From contig JAUXYJ010000038.1 in assembly GCA_030694465.1 (NCBI GenBank), forward strand, positions 62,001 through 126,000: a DNA stretch of 64,000 bases, in the 5' to 3' direction. Origin of the DNA: Deltaproteobacteria bacterium. Lineage in GTDB: Bacteria > Myxococcota_A > Polyangia > Polyangiales > Ga0077539. The notes under the pieces are model-generated. The model had not been told where the DNA came from, did no database searches, and saw only the letters and a list, made by a program, of their open reading frames with translations. A program made the position numbers and the translations under genes. Shown in pieces: positions 26,276 to 35,309 of this stretch (positions are counted from its first letter, which is position 1; each line of letters begins with the position of its first letter).

Positions 26276-26875
26276 ATGAGCATGGATCTCGCTTCGATTC
26301 GCCGCACCCTCGCTGATCTCCCGCGAGAGAGCGTGTCGCCCGCGCAAGAACGTCACGCCGCGGTGTCGATGATCCTGCGCGAGCCCATCGCCGGATGGGG
26401 AGCCGAAATCCTGCTGATTCAGCGCGCAGAGCACCCCAAAGATCCATGGTCTGGGCACATGGCGTTTCCGGGCGGACGCTGGGATCTCACCGATGATTCG
26501 CTGAGAACCACCGCAGAGCGCGAGACCCACGAAGAGATCGGCCTGGACCTCAAGACCCACGGCGACATGCTCGGTCGCATGCCAGACATCGCCGCCATCG
26601 CCGCCGGAAAACACACCGGGATGCACATCACGCCGCACCTGTACGCGCTGCACGACAGCTCCGACGACACGCTCGCGCTGACGCTCAACCCGCGCGAGGT
26701 CGCGGCATGTCTGTGGGTCCCTCTCGCCCACCTCGCGGACCCAGGTTCGCAGCGCACGATGGAGTACAATCACGAAGGTCGCGTGCTCAAGCTGCCGTGT
26801 ATTCACCTGCAAAATGACAGGGTCCTGTGGGGATTGACCCTGCAGATGACCCACGCGCTGCTCATGCGCCTGTAG
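26276..26875 (+). CDS. NUDIX hydrolase, CoA pyrophosphatase-like
   Basis: The 199-residue protein carries the NUDIX box (GGRWDLTDDSLRTTAERE then THEEIGL) at about residues 63-86, with the REx2EE metal ligands complete. The preceding WSGHMAFPGG segment and the LLIQRAEHP strand resemble the NudL/CoA-pyrophosphatase group, which cleaves CoA to 3',5'-ADP and phosphopantetheine. Substrate assignment is by resemblance only. The ATG follows a GGATCGCC context with no strong ribosome site. It is convergent with the phosphohexomutase gene, with only 4 bp between them. Confidence 0.85.
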   Translation: MSMDLASIRRTLADLPRESVSPAQERHAAVSMILREPIAGWGAEILLIQRAEHPKDPWSGHMAFPGGRWDLTDDSLRTTAERETHEEIGLDLKTHGDMLGRMPDIAAIAAGKHTGMHITPHLYALHDSSDDTLALTLNPREVAACLWVPLAHLADPGSQRTMEYNHEGRVLKLPCIHLQNDRVLWGLTLQMTHALLMRL

Positions 26876-26879
26876 GGCC

Positions 26880-28250
26880 CTACGCGCCGGTTACCTTGGC
26901 CACCGCGCTGCGCACGACCGCTTCGACTTCTTGGCGAATGGCGTCCCGTCGGGCGGGCGAGCCTGCTTCGAATCGCAGGACCAACACGGGCTGCGTATTG
27001 GACGCGCGGACAAGACCCCAGCCGTCTCCGAAGTTCACACGCGCGCCGTCCACGTCGACCACGTCGTGGGTGCTCTGAAAGTGTGCGAGCACTTGGGCGA
27101 CCACCTCGAATTTGACCGCGTCTGGACAGGGCTCACGGAGCTCTTGGGTCGCGAAGGTCTCGGGCACATCGTCAAGGAGCGCCTCAAGACCGTGGCCCAT
27201 TTCGCCGATGAGCTCGACCAAGCGGAGGGCCGCGTAGACGCCATCGTCGTAGCCGTAATAGCGATCGGCGAAGAACATATGCCCTGACATTTCGCCCGCC
27301 AAGAGAGCTTTCTCTTCTTTCATCTTGGTCTTGATGAGCGAGTGCCCGGTCTTCCACATGATGGGGCGGCCGCCGTGTTCGGCGATGTCGTCGTAGAGCG
27401 TCTGAGAGCACTTGACCTCGCCCAACACTGCGCTGCCGGGGCGTCTGGCCAAGATGTCTCGTGCAAACGCGATCAAGAGCTTGTCGCCCCAGACGATCTC
27501 GCCGTTTGCGTCAATGGCACCGATGCGGTCGGCGTCTCCGTCGAGCGCGATGCCCACGTCTGCTTCGAGCCTTCGCACCGTCTCAATGAGCTCGCGCACA
27601 TTCTCGGGCTGCGTCGGGTCGGGGTGATGGTTAGGAAATCTCCCGTCCATCTCGCAATACAGCGCCACCGGATCGAGCCCGAGCGCACGCATACACGCGA
27701 GCACCAGCGGGCCGCCTGCGCCATTGCCGGCGTCCACGACGACCTTCAAATCGGTCCGCCGAAAGCGCACGTTGCCGGTCATAAAAGCCACGTACGCGTC
27801 GGACACGGTGGCGTCTTCGAGGGTGCCACCGGGGATCCGCGCGAGAGAGCTCGCGGTGACCGAACGCAGGCCCAGCGCGCGGATGTCATCCCCAAAGAAA
27901 CTCGATTTTCCCGAGAGAATCTTCAGGCCATTGTCTTCGGGAGGGTTGTGGCTCCCCGTCACCATCACGCCGCCGTCTGCGTCCATGTGGTGCACTGCGA
28001 AATAGAGCAAGGGCGTCGGGCCGACCTCGATCTTGACCACGTGGCGTCCCATCTCGCGAAGGCCCTCGACGAGCGCGTTGCGAATGCGCCGCGAAGACAC
28101 ACGACAGTCGCGACCCACGATGATTTTGCGCTGTCCGCGCTCTGCGTAGATCGTCCCGAGCGTGCGACCGATGGCACGGACGTGCTCGTCGGTCAGGTCG
28201 GTGTCTGCAACGCCTCGGATGTCGTACTCGCGAAAGATGTGCGGATTCAT
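26880..28250 (-). CDS. phosphomannomutase/phosphoglucomutase
   Basis: This alpha-D-phosphohexomutase of 456 residues interconverts hexose 6-phosphate and 1-phosphate, feeding sugar nucleotides for lipopolysaccharide or exopolysaccharide. Key motifs: FREYDIRG at the N-terminus, catalytic phosphoserine in VTGSHNPPE (Ser 100), the metal loop DGDADR at 237-242, the sugar-binding GEMSGH near 322, and the phosphate-binding RASNTQP near the C-terminus. The ATG at 28250 starts the conserved domain exactly; the longer upstream frame is not supported. Its length and motifs match the AlgC/ManB group. Confidence 0.92.
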   Translation of the reverse strand: MNPHIFREYDIRGVADTDLTDEHVRAIGRTLGTIYAERGQRKIIVGRDCRVSSRRIRNALVEGLREMGRHVVKIEVGPTPLLYFAVHHMDADGGVMVTGSHNPPEDNGLKILSGKSSFFGDDIRALGLRSVTASSLARIPGGTLEDATVSDAYVAFMTGNVRFRRTDLKVVVDAGNGAGGPLVLACMRALGLDPVALYCEMDGRFPNHHPDPTQPENVRELIETVRRLEADVGIALDGDADRIGAIDANGEIVWGDKLLIAFARDILARRPGSAVLGEVKCSQTLYDDIAEHGGRPIMWKTGHSLIKTKMKEEKALLAGEMSGHMFFADRYYGYDDGVYAALRLVELIGEMGHGLEALLDDVPETFATQELREPCPDAVKFEVVAQVLAHFQSTHDVVDVDGARVNFGDGWGLVRASNTQPVLVLRFEAGSPARRDAIRQEVEAVVRSAVAKVTGA

Positions 28251-28687
28251 AGGGGATGTGAGCTGAAGATGTACCACCGTTCGGACCGGCGAGGCAGCCT
28301 CGTTGGCGTGGGAGTGTGCTCGCCCTTGGATGGACGCTGGGCCGCACGAACGGCCGCAGCGCGCGTGGTGTACGGGCGCGAGCGGTGGCGAAGGGCGGTG
28401 CGCGCGACGCCGCGAGATGCAGAGGGAGTTTGTGGCGCGCGAGTGGATTCGGAGCGCGAGCGGAGCGTGAAGCAGCCATCGCGCTGCGCGCAAGCGTCGG
28501 GCGAACCCGTGGACTGCAAGGGCGAGGCGACGGGCGATCGGGCCACAGTCCGCGGATGCGTGGGCGACGGAACGGGGTTGGATGTCTTATACTCCGAACG
28601 CGATCTGCGAGGAAAATCGCGGTCTGCGATGTAGCGCCGCGCGCTGTCTGAATGTACGTTCACGGCTCAATTCGTCGGAAGGTGTGT
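28251..28687. other. intergenic region with first partial repeat copy
   Basis: This divergent spacer lies between the phosphohexomutase gene and a lipoprotein gene. It contains the 3' half of repeat family R (listed separately). I see no other gene or convincing promoter. Confidence 0.5.
28500..28595 (+). repeat. interspersed repeat R, copy 1 (3' half)
   Basis: It matches the family from GGCGAGGCGACGGGCGATCG to the terminal GGGGTTGGATG. The 5' half is missing or too divergent to recognise. This is the leftmost copy in the window. Confidence 0.7.
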
Positions 28688-29746
28688 ATGCGAATGCGGT
28701 GGGGTTGTGCGGCGTTGGTCGTGGGGCTCGGGTGTGGGTCGAAGACGGGGCTTCGCGTACCGGAGCTGGTCGTGCCTTCGACGCTCACGTTTGTCATCGA
28801 CGCGATTGATCCGGGTCTAACTCCGCCAGACGCGCAGTTCGCCATTCCGGGCTTCAATCTTGATGGCGTGTTCACCGATGCAGATGGCGCAACACCACGG
28901 AGCTGCTCGATCCCTGACACGATCTCGAGTTTGGACCCCACGCAGAATTGCCCAGTCGATGCGCTCGATGGCGAGGCTCGATGTCGAACAACTGCAGGAT
29001 GTGCGCGCGGGCCGATGTGTCGCGGCGGCGTCGACAACGCGTTGCCAGTGCTGATCGACGCGTTCGAGAACATTACGTCAACTCGGCTCCCTCATGGCAT
29101 TCGACCGCTCATCACCCAGCAGGTTCGCCGCAGCCGCATCGTGTATGTCCTTCGTTTCACGGGCATCGATTCACTCACCTCGGACGATTCCGTGACGTTG
29201 AACGTCTACCGTGGCTTCGCGACGTTTCGTGATCGGTGCGAGTCCGTCTTGCCCGGCCGTGAGTACGCGATCGACAGCGCGTCCGTCGTTGATCGCGACC
29301 TCGAGCGACCCACGCTCACCCCGATTCGCGGCGCGATCCGAGGCGGGCGCTTTGTCACGACCACGCCAGGCACGGGATTCTCTCCGGTGATTGCTTTCGA
29401 CGACGGCACGCTGGTCGAAGTCGAGGCCACGCGCGTGCAGTTCGCCGCCAACCTTCGAACCGACGGTCTCGGTCAGGGCAACTTTGGTGGGCTCCTTCGC
29501 GGGCCAGCACTCGCCTCGATCCTCGCGCCGTTGTTCGGAACAGCGATCGTCAACACGATCGTTGGCGGAACTGTCGACGTCGAAGAGCCGGTCCCCACGC
29601 CGGGTTCCGTAGTGGGAGCATGCCGCTCGTACGCTCCGCTGGCGCCATTGGGAAACTTATCCGTCGGCTGGGCCTTCACCGCGGTGCCCATTGTGCTTGC
29701 GAGCGAGCCGCTCGCGTCGCGACCGGTGGGCGCCTGCGGGCAATAG
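28688..29746 (+). CDS. hypothetical lipoprotein
   Basis: From the ATG at 28688 (a second ATG two codons later is equally possible) the protein has a lipoprotein signal with lipobox VGLGC. The mature part is about 330 residues, predicted mostly beta, with three or four paired cysteines (CRTTAGCARGPMC) and a hydrophobic stretch near residues 290-310. I recognise no family. Repeat copy 1 ends about 90 bp upstream and may contribute to its promoter region. Confidence 0.65.
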   Translation: MRMRWGCAALVVGLGCGSKTGLRVPELVVPSTLTFVIDAIDPGLTPPDAQFAIPGFNLDGVFTDADGATPRSCSIPDTISSLDPTQNCPVDALDGEARCRTTAGCARGPMCRGGVDNALPVLIDAFENITSTRLPHGIRPLITQQVRRSRIVYVLRFTGIDSLTSDDSVTLNVYRGFATFRDRCESVLPGREYAIDSASVVDRDLERPTLTPIRGAIRGGRFVTTTPGTGFSPVIAFDDGTLVEVEATRVQFAANLRTDGLGQGNFGGLLRGPALASILAPLFGTAIVNTIVGGTVDVEEPVPTPGSVVGACRSYAPLAPLGNLSVGWAFTAVPIVLASEPLASRPVGACGQ

Positions 29747-29779
29747 CGAAGGGGGACGGTCGGATCGCGCGAGGTGCGC

Positions 29780-30350
29780 TCAGAGGTCCTTGAGGTCGAG
29801 CGCGCCGATGAAGTGAGCCTTGCCGAGGTCCACGCCCGCGTGGCGCAAGATCGCGTAGGCCGTAGCCGCGTGAAAGTAGAAGTTGGGCAGCGCGAGCTGG
29901 CGCGTGAACGCGGTCGCGGTGATGCCCTTTCCCGGCGCGAACGGCAGCGCGATCACGCGGGTCTCAGCGCCTTCGAAGTCCGCGGCGGTGAAGCCCGAGA
30001 CGTACGCTTTGACCGTGCCGTAGGGCTCCTCTTTGGGTTCTCGGACGAAGACGACGCCTTTTGCCCTGTAAGCTCGAAGTCTCGCCAGAAGTCGTCGGTG
30101 TACAAGAACAGGAAGACACGGCCTCCGGTCTGGACTCCGATATGCGCTTCCTGCTCCGGGGTAGAAGCCCGAGCGAGAAGCAGCAGCGACTCCGTTGCGC
30201 CGGGCGGAGAGACAACGACCCATCGCTTGGATTGCTCTGGGGGACAAACGTGTCTTCTACGAGCCGAAAGCCGAGCGTGCCGACAAAGAAGGCGATGGCC
30301 TCGTCGTAGTCGCGAACAACGAGGGACACGAGGCCGAGCGATTGATTCAT
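29780..30350 (-). pseudogene. decayed chimera of a VOC/glyoxalase protein and a DUF1993 C-terminus
   Basis: Reading from 30350 leftwards, the first 40 codons give a VOC-family start (VSLVVRDYDEAIAFFVGTLG). The frame then shifts near 30255, and the continuing VOC sequence (RWVVVSPPGATESLLLLA, VFLFLYTDDFWRDFE) is in another frame. A second shift near 30063 leads to AKGVVFVREPKEEPYGTV, after which the expected VOC ending is replaced by the C-terminus of a DUF1993 protein (FEGAETRVIALPF, LPNFYFHAATAYAILRHAG). So two broken reading frames and a gene fusion are seen. A functional product is unlikely. Confidence 0.75.
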
Positions 30351-30423
30351 GGGGCTCTACGGGAATTCGAGTTGGCCCCAGCCCGATGGCCGTAGACCAA
30401 CGCCTTGAAGTGACAAGAACTCA

Positions 30424-31017
30424 TCATGGCAGAGAACTCCTGCACCGGAAGGACTCGGGGATTGCGGGCAAGTTCTCCGCACGGACGAGGCGGACGCCCT
30501 GCGCGCTCCGAATGCTCAGGCCGTCGGGTTCTGCAGTGAAGCAGACCTCGTGATCATCACACACGATGCCGTCATCGCCGCTGCCCAGGCGAATGCAACT
30601 CAAGATCGCCGCGGAGCATCGATTGCCGTTGGCCACGTACCAACAATCAAACCCGAACTGAATCTGCTGGCCGAGCTGATCCCCACCGGTATTGTGTGCG
30701 CATTGGAGAGGAGCGGGGGAACCTGCGTCGCCGCTGCAGAAGAACGCGGCATCGACGTGTCGTGGTTGGCCCACGGTCATCAGCGCCTGCAGGGCCTCAC
30801 TCTTTGGCTCATCGGGGAGACTCTCGAAACGACGTAGCACCTGCTGGACCTCTTCGGCGGTCGCCTCGTTGCGCGACCAGCGACGCACGATCGCTGCGTC
30901 GCGGTCCTCGCGAACAGCGATGATTCGCGTGTCAGCGTGAGCGCAGGAGTGCCCTACGAAGACCAAGCCCGCGAAGCAAAAATATTGCATTCGCTTCTCT
31001 ATCTTTGCCACGTACAT
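30424..31017 (-). CDS. hypothetical secreted Cys-containing protein
   Basis: The ATG at 31017 gives 197 residues with a hydrophobic N-terminus (MQYFCFAGLVFVGHSC), possibly a lipoprotein or Sec signal. A short helical region (EEVQQVLRRFESLPDEPKSEALQAL) is followed by about eight cysteines that could pair (CAHNTGG, CWYVANGNRC, CIRLG, CDDHEVC). The family is not recognised. Gene order gives no clue; its neighbours are a pseudogene and repeat copy 2. Confidence 0.55.
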   Translation of the reverse strand: MYVAKIEKRMQYFCFAGLVFVGHSCAHADTRIIAVREDRDAAIVRRWSRNEATAEEVQQVLRRFESLPDEPKSEALQALMTVGQPRHVDAAFFCSGDAGSPAPLQCAHNTGGDQLGQQIQFGFDCWYVANGNRCSAAILSCIRLGSGDDGIVCDDHEVCFTAEPDGLSIRSAQGVRLVRAENLPAIPESFRCRSSLP

Positions 31018-31250
31018 CACACGAAACCTCCATCCGACAGAGCAACACTGACTCACTTCGGGCTCTTTGACTGCAGCCTGGGACGGTGAACGATCTCGCG
31101 TCGAGGCGATAAGCGGAAGCCAGGCTCTCTCGGTGCTGCCTGACCTTAAGCCGCGCCGCAAAGCATCGTCAGCCAAACCCCGACCCAGGTGTAGGTGTTG
31201 GCTTCAAGTGGCGAGGCGTCAGAGACCGCTGAAGAATCGCGTGGCAATTC

Positions 31251-31410
31251 CCAACGCAGTATCTCTTGTGAAAACAGTGGCGATCGCATCGGTGGGGCTC
31301 GGTGGGCCGATCGCGACCCGGGAGCAACGGGCCGAGGGCGCAGAGGAGGCAACGGGCGATCGGGCCGCACTCAGCGGATGCGGTGGGCGACGGACCGCGG
31401 TTGGATGTCC
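31251..31410 (+). repeat. interspersed repeat R, copy 2 (full)
   Basis: It runs from CCAACGCAGTATCTCTTG to CGGTTGGATGTCC, with both internal inverted repeats recognisable. It lies 45 bp before a lipoprotein gene. Confidence 0.85.
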
Positions 31411-31455
31411 GATACTCATTGTCGCGCGTTCGAGGGCCGTGATAGCACTTGGAGA

Positions 31456-32229
31456 ATGAAGATTCGGGCGGGTTTCTCCCTCATCGGCGCGATGGCACTC
31501 TCGGGTTGTATGGCGCACGTGGCGCTGCCGGAGGCGCCGACGAGCGCGCCGTATCCGGTGCGCGTGCAGGCGTACAACGCGCATCGGCCGCTCTCGATGC
31601 AGTACACGACGACGGTGTCGTACGGGCGCTACGGCGTGACGGGCGTCAACACGTCGGCGACGGGGCTCGTGCTCGCGAACGGCGCGAACGTGTTTCACCC
31701 AGAGGATTTGATTCCGATGGCGGGGCAGAGCTCGCCGTTGGCTGCAGCGGCGAGAGAGAGCCAGAGCGCGAATCAGACCGCGGACATCTTGTTCTGGTCG
31801 GGGTTGGGCGCGTCGCTGTTGGGCATGGGGCTGATGGTGGGCAACTTGTTCAGCAATGGGTCGGGCTCGAGCTTCGGAATCAACTGGCCGTTGTTCGGCG
31901 TCGGCGCGGGCGTAGGCGTGGCCGGATCGATCACGATCCTCGTGGGCTCGGGCTTCCGTGGAGCAGCCGGGCGGCACCGCGAGACGTCATACCAGCTGTA
32001 CGACCAGAACCTGCGGCAGAACCTCGGGCTGTGCGGCGATGGGACGCAAATCGGCGACTGCGGCGCAGGTCCAGCGACGCCGTCGATGACGCAGCCGATT
32101 CCGTACGTGGCGCCGGGCGCGGGGCAGCCTGGGGTGCAACCTGGCGTGCAGCCGGGCGTGCAGCCGGGGCAACCGCAGCAGCTTCCGCCGCCGCCTCCGG
32201 GTGATCAGGGCGTGCGCGGGACGACGTGA
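31456..32229 (+). CDS. hypothetical lipoprotein with Gly-rich hydrophobic segments and PGVQ repeats
   Basis: The ATG at 31456 opens a lipoprotein signal with lipobox LSGC. The mature protein (about 240 residues) has two Gly-rich hydrophobic segments (FWSGLGASLLGMGLMVGNLF, and FGVGAGVGVAGSITILVGSG) that could span a membrane. The C-terminus consists of PGVQ repeats followed by a Pro-rich tail. No family is recognised. It starts 45 bp downstream of repeat copy 2. Confidence 0.65.
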   Translation: MKIRAGFSLIGAMALSGCMAHVALPEAPTSAPYPVRVQAYNAHRPLSMQYTTTVSYGRYGVTGVNTSATGLVLANGANVFHPEDLIPMAGQSSPLAAAARESQSANQTADILFWSGLGASLLGMGLMVGNLFSNGSGSSFGINWPLFGVGAGVGVAGSITILVGSGFRGAAGRHRETSYQLYDQNLRQNLGLCGDGTQIGDCGAGPATPSMTQPIPYVAPGAGQPGVQPGVQPGVQPGQPQQLPPPPPGDQGVRGTT

Positions 32230-32387
32230 GCCTCCCCCCTCTGTGCCAACGTCGATGAGACAGTCCCCCCCCGACAATTTAGTGTCGTAACCGCGCGGGG
32301 CGAGTCAGGCTTGACGAGTGTCAAAAGAGACGGATGTGCGATCGAAGACAGAGGTAAGTCCGAACGCGACGCGTCGGAAATTTACGG

Positions 32388-32520
32388 TCAACGCAGTATC
32401 TCCTGTGAAATCAGAGACCCGGGAGCAACGGGCCGACGACTGCGGCGAGGCAACGGGTGATCGGGCCGCACTCAGCGGATGCGTGGGCGACTGAACGCGG
32501 TTGGATGGCCCAAGCCCCCC
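32388..32520 (+). repeat. interspersed repeat R, copy 3 (internal deletion)
   Basis: It starts TCAACGCAGTATCTCCTG and ends GGTTGGATGGCCCAAGCCCC. The first internal hairpin region is deleted relative to the full-length copies (CAG is followed directly by AGACCCGGGAGC). Confidence 0.8.
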
Positions 32521-32658
32521 TATTCATCGAGACCTCCTGGGTGTGAGCCCATGAGGTTCAGATTTGAACACCGGGTCAATCCCTCCCCCCTCGGTTGACA
32601 GAATCGTGCTTGGTGAGCGCCGACGGGGAGGCTCCCCTTGGCCAAAGTGCCCGGTTGG

Positions 32659-32885
32659 GGATGTGCGCACATCCCCTGCGTCGCGGTTTGGGACGCTGAG
32701 GGATGTGACGACATCCCCTGGGTCGCCGTTTTGAGCGTTTTGGGATGTGACGACATCCCCTGCGTCGCCGTTTTGAGCGTTTTGGGATGTGACGACATCC
32801 CCAAAGCGCCCCCAGCGCGCGTCCAATGGATGTGCTGACATCTCTGGGACCGGGTCGAGGGCGCCCAGGGGATGTCGTCGCATCC
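32659..32885. repeat. 42-bp-period array of GGATGT-N4-ACATCC palindromes
   Basis: Dyads begin at 32659, 32701, 32743, 32785, 32828 and 32870. The first is the fully palindromic GGATGTGCGCACATCC, the next three are GGATGTGACGACATCC, and the fifth and sixth are imperfect. The 26-bp spacers of units 2 and 3 are almost identical and unit 1 is related, so it is a degenerate satellite rather than a CRISPR. An operator, segregation site or RNA-hairpin role is possible. Confidence 0.75.
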
Positions 32886-32929
32886 CGGGCGCGCGTGCAG
32901 CCCCGTCCACAACAGCGCGCGCAGGCCGC

Positions 32930-32988
32930 GCAGTTTCGCATCTGGGCCACACAGCCCTGCGCGAGTACATCGGCAAGGGCTCTGTCCA
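32930..32988 (+). pseudogene. remnant of a RhuM-family gene
   Basis: FRIWATQ is encoded in one frame and, after a one-base shift, LREYIGKG in another. Together they match the highly conserved FRIWAT-x-TLREYI-x-KG segment of RhuM-type proteins. Only about 20 codons remain, ending at the left edge of repeat copy 4. Confidence 0.5.
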
Positions 32989-33163
32989 ACGCAGCATTCA
33001 ACGCAGGATCTCTTGTGAAAACAGCGGTGATCGCATGGGCGGCGCGCGGTGCGATGAGCGCAGCGTGGGAGCAACGGGTTGACGGCGGCGAGGCGACGGG
33101 TGAACGAGCCGCAGTCTGCGGATGCGGTGGGCGACTGAACGGGGTTGGAGGGCCCAAGCCTCC
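32986..33163 (+). repeat. interspersed repeat R, copy 4 (full, duplicated 5' end)
   Basis: The 5' end is present twice (CCAACGCAGCAT then TCAACGCAGGATC), followed by the standard body and GGGGTTGGAGGGCCCAAGCC. Confidence 0.85.
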
Positions 33164-33282
33164 TGGGACGGGCAAAACGACGGCACACACCGAGACGTAC
33201 CGCGGCCGCCCTCGTGGTGCCCTGGGCTGAGCAGCCACTCAGGGCGACGTGTGCAAGGGCCGTTTGTGGCCAGGGAGCGCCG

Positions 33283-33861
33283 TCACTCCGGGACTCCGTG
33301 GTCGCGAAGAAGGTCGATCACCCGAGCCCCGCCTGGCTCGAGGCATTCGGCGGCCCTATCGAACAACGACTCGCCATCGGGGCGAAGCGTTGTGAGCTCG
33401 GGGTGGTTTCGCAGAAGCTCCTCGACCCAAAGCCAATTGCCCGATTGAATGGCCAAAACGAACTGGTCTTCTTTCGAGCCCTCGGCCTCCAGAATCTGCT
33501 CGGCGAAGAGCGCGTAGTCCGGATCGCGCATGGCCGCGAGCATGGCCTCTTCGTCCACGAGCTCGTCACGGTAGAGAAGGCCCGGGCTCGCCTGGGAAAG
33601 CGCCGGTTCGTCGAGCTGCGCCCGAACGAACGCCGCCGCCCAAATGGTTAATTTCTCCGACGAGACATTGGGCTCGTCCCGTGAGGCACGCACGAAGGTC
33701 GCCGAGCTCGTGGGGACCAGATTCTGCTCTTCGTCGAGCCCGTACACGATCAGTTCGAGGCACCCGTCTTCGCCGCCAATTTCGAGCTTCTTGCCGACCG
33801 GCATGGGGACGAGCGCGAGCTGGTCTTGAAGGTACGTTCGGCACACTTCGACGATGTCCAT
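33283..33861 (-). CDS. hypothetical protein with ankyrin-like C-terminus
   Basis: The ATG at 33861 starts MDIVEVCRTYLQDQLAL, giving 192 residues without a signal peptide. The N-terminal half is alpha/beta with a strand pair (EIGGEDGCLELIVYGLDEEQN). The C-terminal 55 residues (SGNWLWVEELLRNHPELTTL, then LFDRAAECLEPGGARVIDLL) resemble two ankyrin-type helical repeats. A longer upstream frame exists but has no coding character. Probably a cytoplasmic protein-binding protein; no specific role can be given. Confidence 0.65.
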   Translation of the reverse strand: MDIVEVCRTYLQDQLALVPMPVGKKLEIGGEDGCLELIVYGLDEEQNLVPTSSATFVRASRDEPNVSSEKLTIWAAAFVRAQLDEPALSQASPGLLYRDELVDEEAMLAAMRDPDYALFAEQILEAEGSKEDQFVLAIQSGNWLWVEELLRNHPELTTLRPDGESLFDRAAECLEPGGARVIDLLRDHGVPE

Positions 33862-34182
33862 CGCGTCGAGACTAGGGAGTCTGGCCGGTGTGTGACAAGA
33901 GAAGGCGAGCGGTGCCGTGCCTTCTCGGGTTGCTGTGGCCGAAATGGGATGAGCGCGGTCCATCGTGCCTGAGCGGGCGCCCCGCGCGCTTCACCGAAGC
34001 GCGACGCTGTTTACACACGGACGACACGCGTCCACCCGCTCGATTGTCGCGAAAATGTGTGCCATGGTCCGCGCCGTTGCGCAGGGACTGTCTGAAGTCG
34101 CCGTCCTTCCGCCTCGATCCAGCACTCCCCTCCCCTGCGGTCGAGTCGCACGAAGAGCTTCGACGGAGATTTTCAGCACCTC

Positions 34183-35262
34183 ATGGCTGTCCCTTTTTTG
34201 CTGCGCGTCCTCGAAGAGCCCGGCTATGGCTGGTCTCGCGACGGCGTCGCCTACAAGCCCACCACGAAAGAGATCTTTCGCGAGTGGACCTCGCGCATGA
34301 ACATCTTTCGCTCGCGCAAGGCGTGGCTGCCCATCATGGGCTGGCTGTGGACGTTGCTGCTGATGCCGTTCGCCGTGGTGTTTCTCAGCCAATACTTCCG
34401 CTGGTCGCTGATGCTCGTCGGCTTTCTCTACGCGATGGTCGTGATCGGCACGCACGGGACGATGTACCTGCATCGGTACTCGACGCACCGCGCGTACAAG
34501 GTCCGCAACGGCTTCTACCTGTTTATCCTGCGCAACCTCACGGTGAAGATCGTCCCCGAAGAGGTCTACGTGGTCTCGCACCACGTCCACCACGCGTTCT
34601 CGGACAAGGCCGGCGACCCGTACAACGCCACCAACGGGTTCTTGTACTGCTTTCTCGCGGGTGAGCTGCACCAGCCCATCCGTCGCGACATGCCCCCCGC
34701 CGATTACGACCGCGTCGCGGCGCTCTTGCGACACACGGGCATGCGGTTGAACAGCTACGAGGAGTACCAGCGCTGGGGCTCGATCGCGCATCCCGCGAGG
34801 CTCATCGGGCACTATTTGCTCAACTGGGCGTTCTGGTACGCGGCGTTCTATGCCATCGGAGGCCACGCGCTGGCGACGGCGATCTTCGGCTGGTCTGCCG
34901 TGTGGGCCGTGGGCATCCGCGCGCACAACTACGACCTGCACGCGTTCGGCAAAGATCGACGACGCGAGGGGATCGAGTTCGATCGCTCGAGCCTCGCGGT
35001 CAACGCGTTCTGGCCCGGGCTTGTCGCGGGCGAGTGGCACAACCACCACCACTTGTTTCCCCAGAGCGTGCGCGCGGGGTTTCTGTGGTGGCAGCCGGAC
35101 ATCTCGTTCGCCGCCATTCGACTCTTTCGCTTGCTCGGCGGCGTGACCGAGTGGCGTGACTTCAAGGACAAGTTCTTCGAGCGCCACTACAACCCGTACC
35201 TCGCAGGGCAGCGGACGCTCACCAAGCCCGGAGAGCTCGTCGCAGAGACCGACGCAGAGTGA
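34183..35262 (+). CDS. acyl-CoA/acyl-lipid fatty acid desaturase, integral membrane di-iron
   Basis: The 359-residue protein has two to four hydrophobic hairpins (about 45-80 and 210-245) and three His boxes: HRYSTH near residue 97, HHVHH near 132 and HNHHH near 286. These bind two irons that insert a double bond into an acyl chain at the membrane. The overall layout is like delta-9 acyl-CoA desaturases, although the middle region is unusual. No electron-transfer partner lies next to it, unlike the second desaturase near 57-58 kb. Confidence 0.85.
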   Translation: MAVPFLLRVLEEPGYGWSRDGVAYKPTTKEIFREWTSRMNIFRSRKAWLPIMGWLWTLLLMPFAVVFLSQYFRWSLMLVGFLYAMVVIGTHGTMYLHRYSTHRAYKVRNGFYLFILRNLTVKIVPEEVYVVSHHVHHAFSDKAGDPYNATNGFLYCFLAGELHQPIRRDMPPADYDRVAALLRHTGMRLNSYEEYQRWGSIAHPARLIGHYLLNWAFWYAAFYAIGGHALATAIFGWSAVWAVGIRAHNYDLHAFGKDRRREGIEFDRSSLAVNAFWPGLVAGEWHNHHHLFPQSVRAGFLWWQPDISFAAIRLFRLLGGVTEWRDFKDKFFERHYNPYLAGQRTLTKPGELVAETDAE

Positions 35263-35309
35263 CGGCCCAAGAGCCCGCTCGCTCATAGCGTCAACGGTCG
35301 GCGGTCACG

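Larger units (their letters stand above)
32230..33282. other. 1-kb region of repeats and a gene remnant
   Basis: It contains repeat copies 3 and 4, a palindrome array of 42-bp period and a RhuM-like remnant, all listed separately. Several reading frames stay open across it only because the repeat unit is a multiple of three. I see no intact gene. Confidence 0.6.

Noticed and set aside
32659..32885. CRISPR array
   Set aside because: The 16-bp dyads are regular, but the spacers are similar to each other and only 26 bp, and no cas gene is present.
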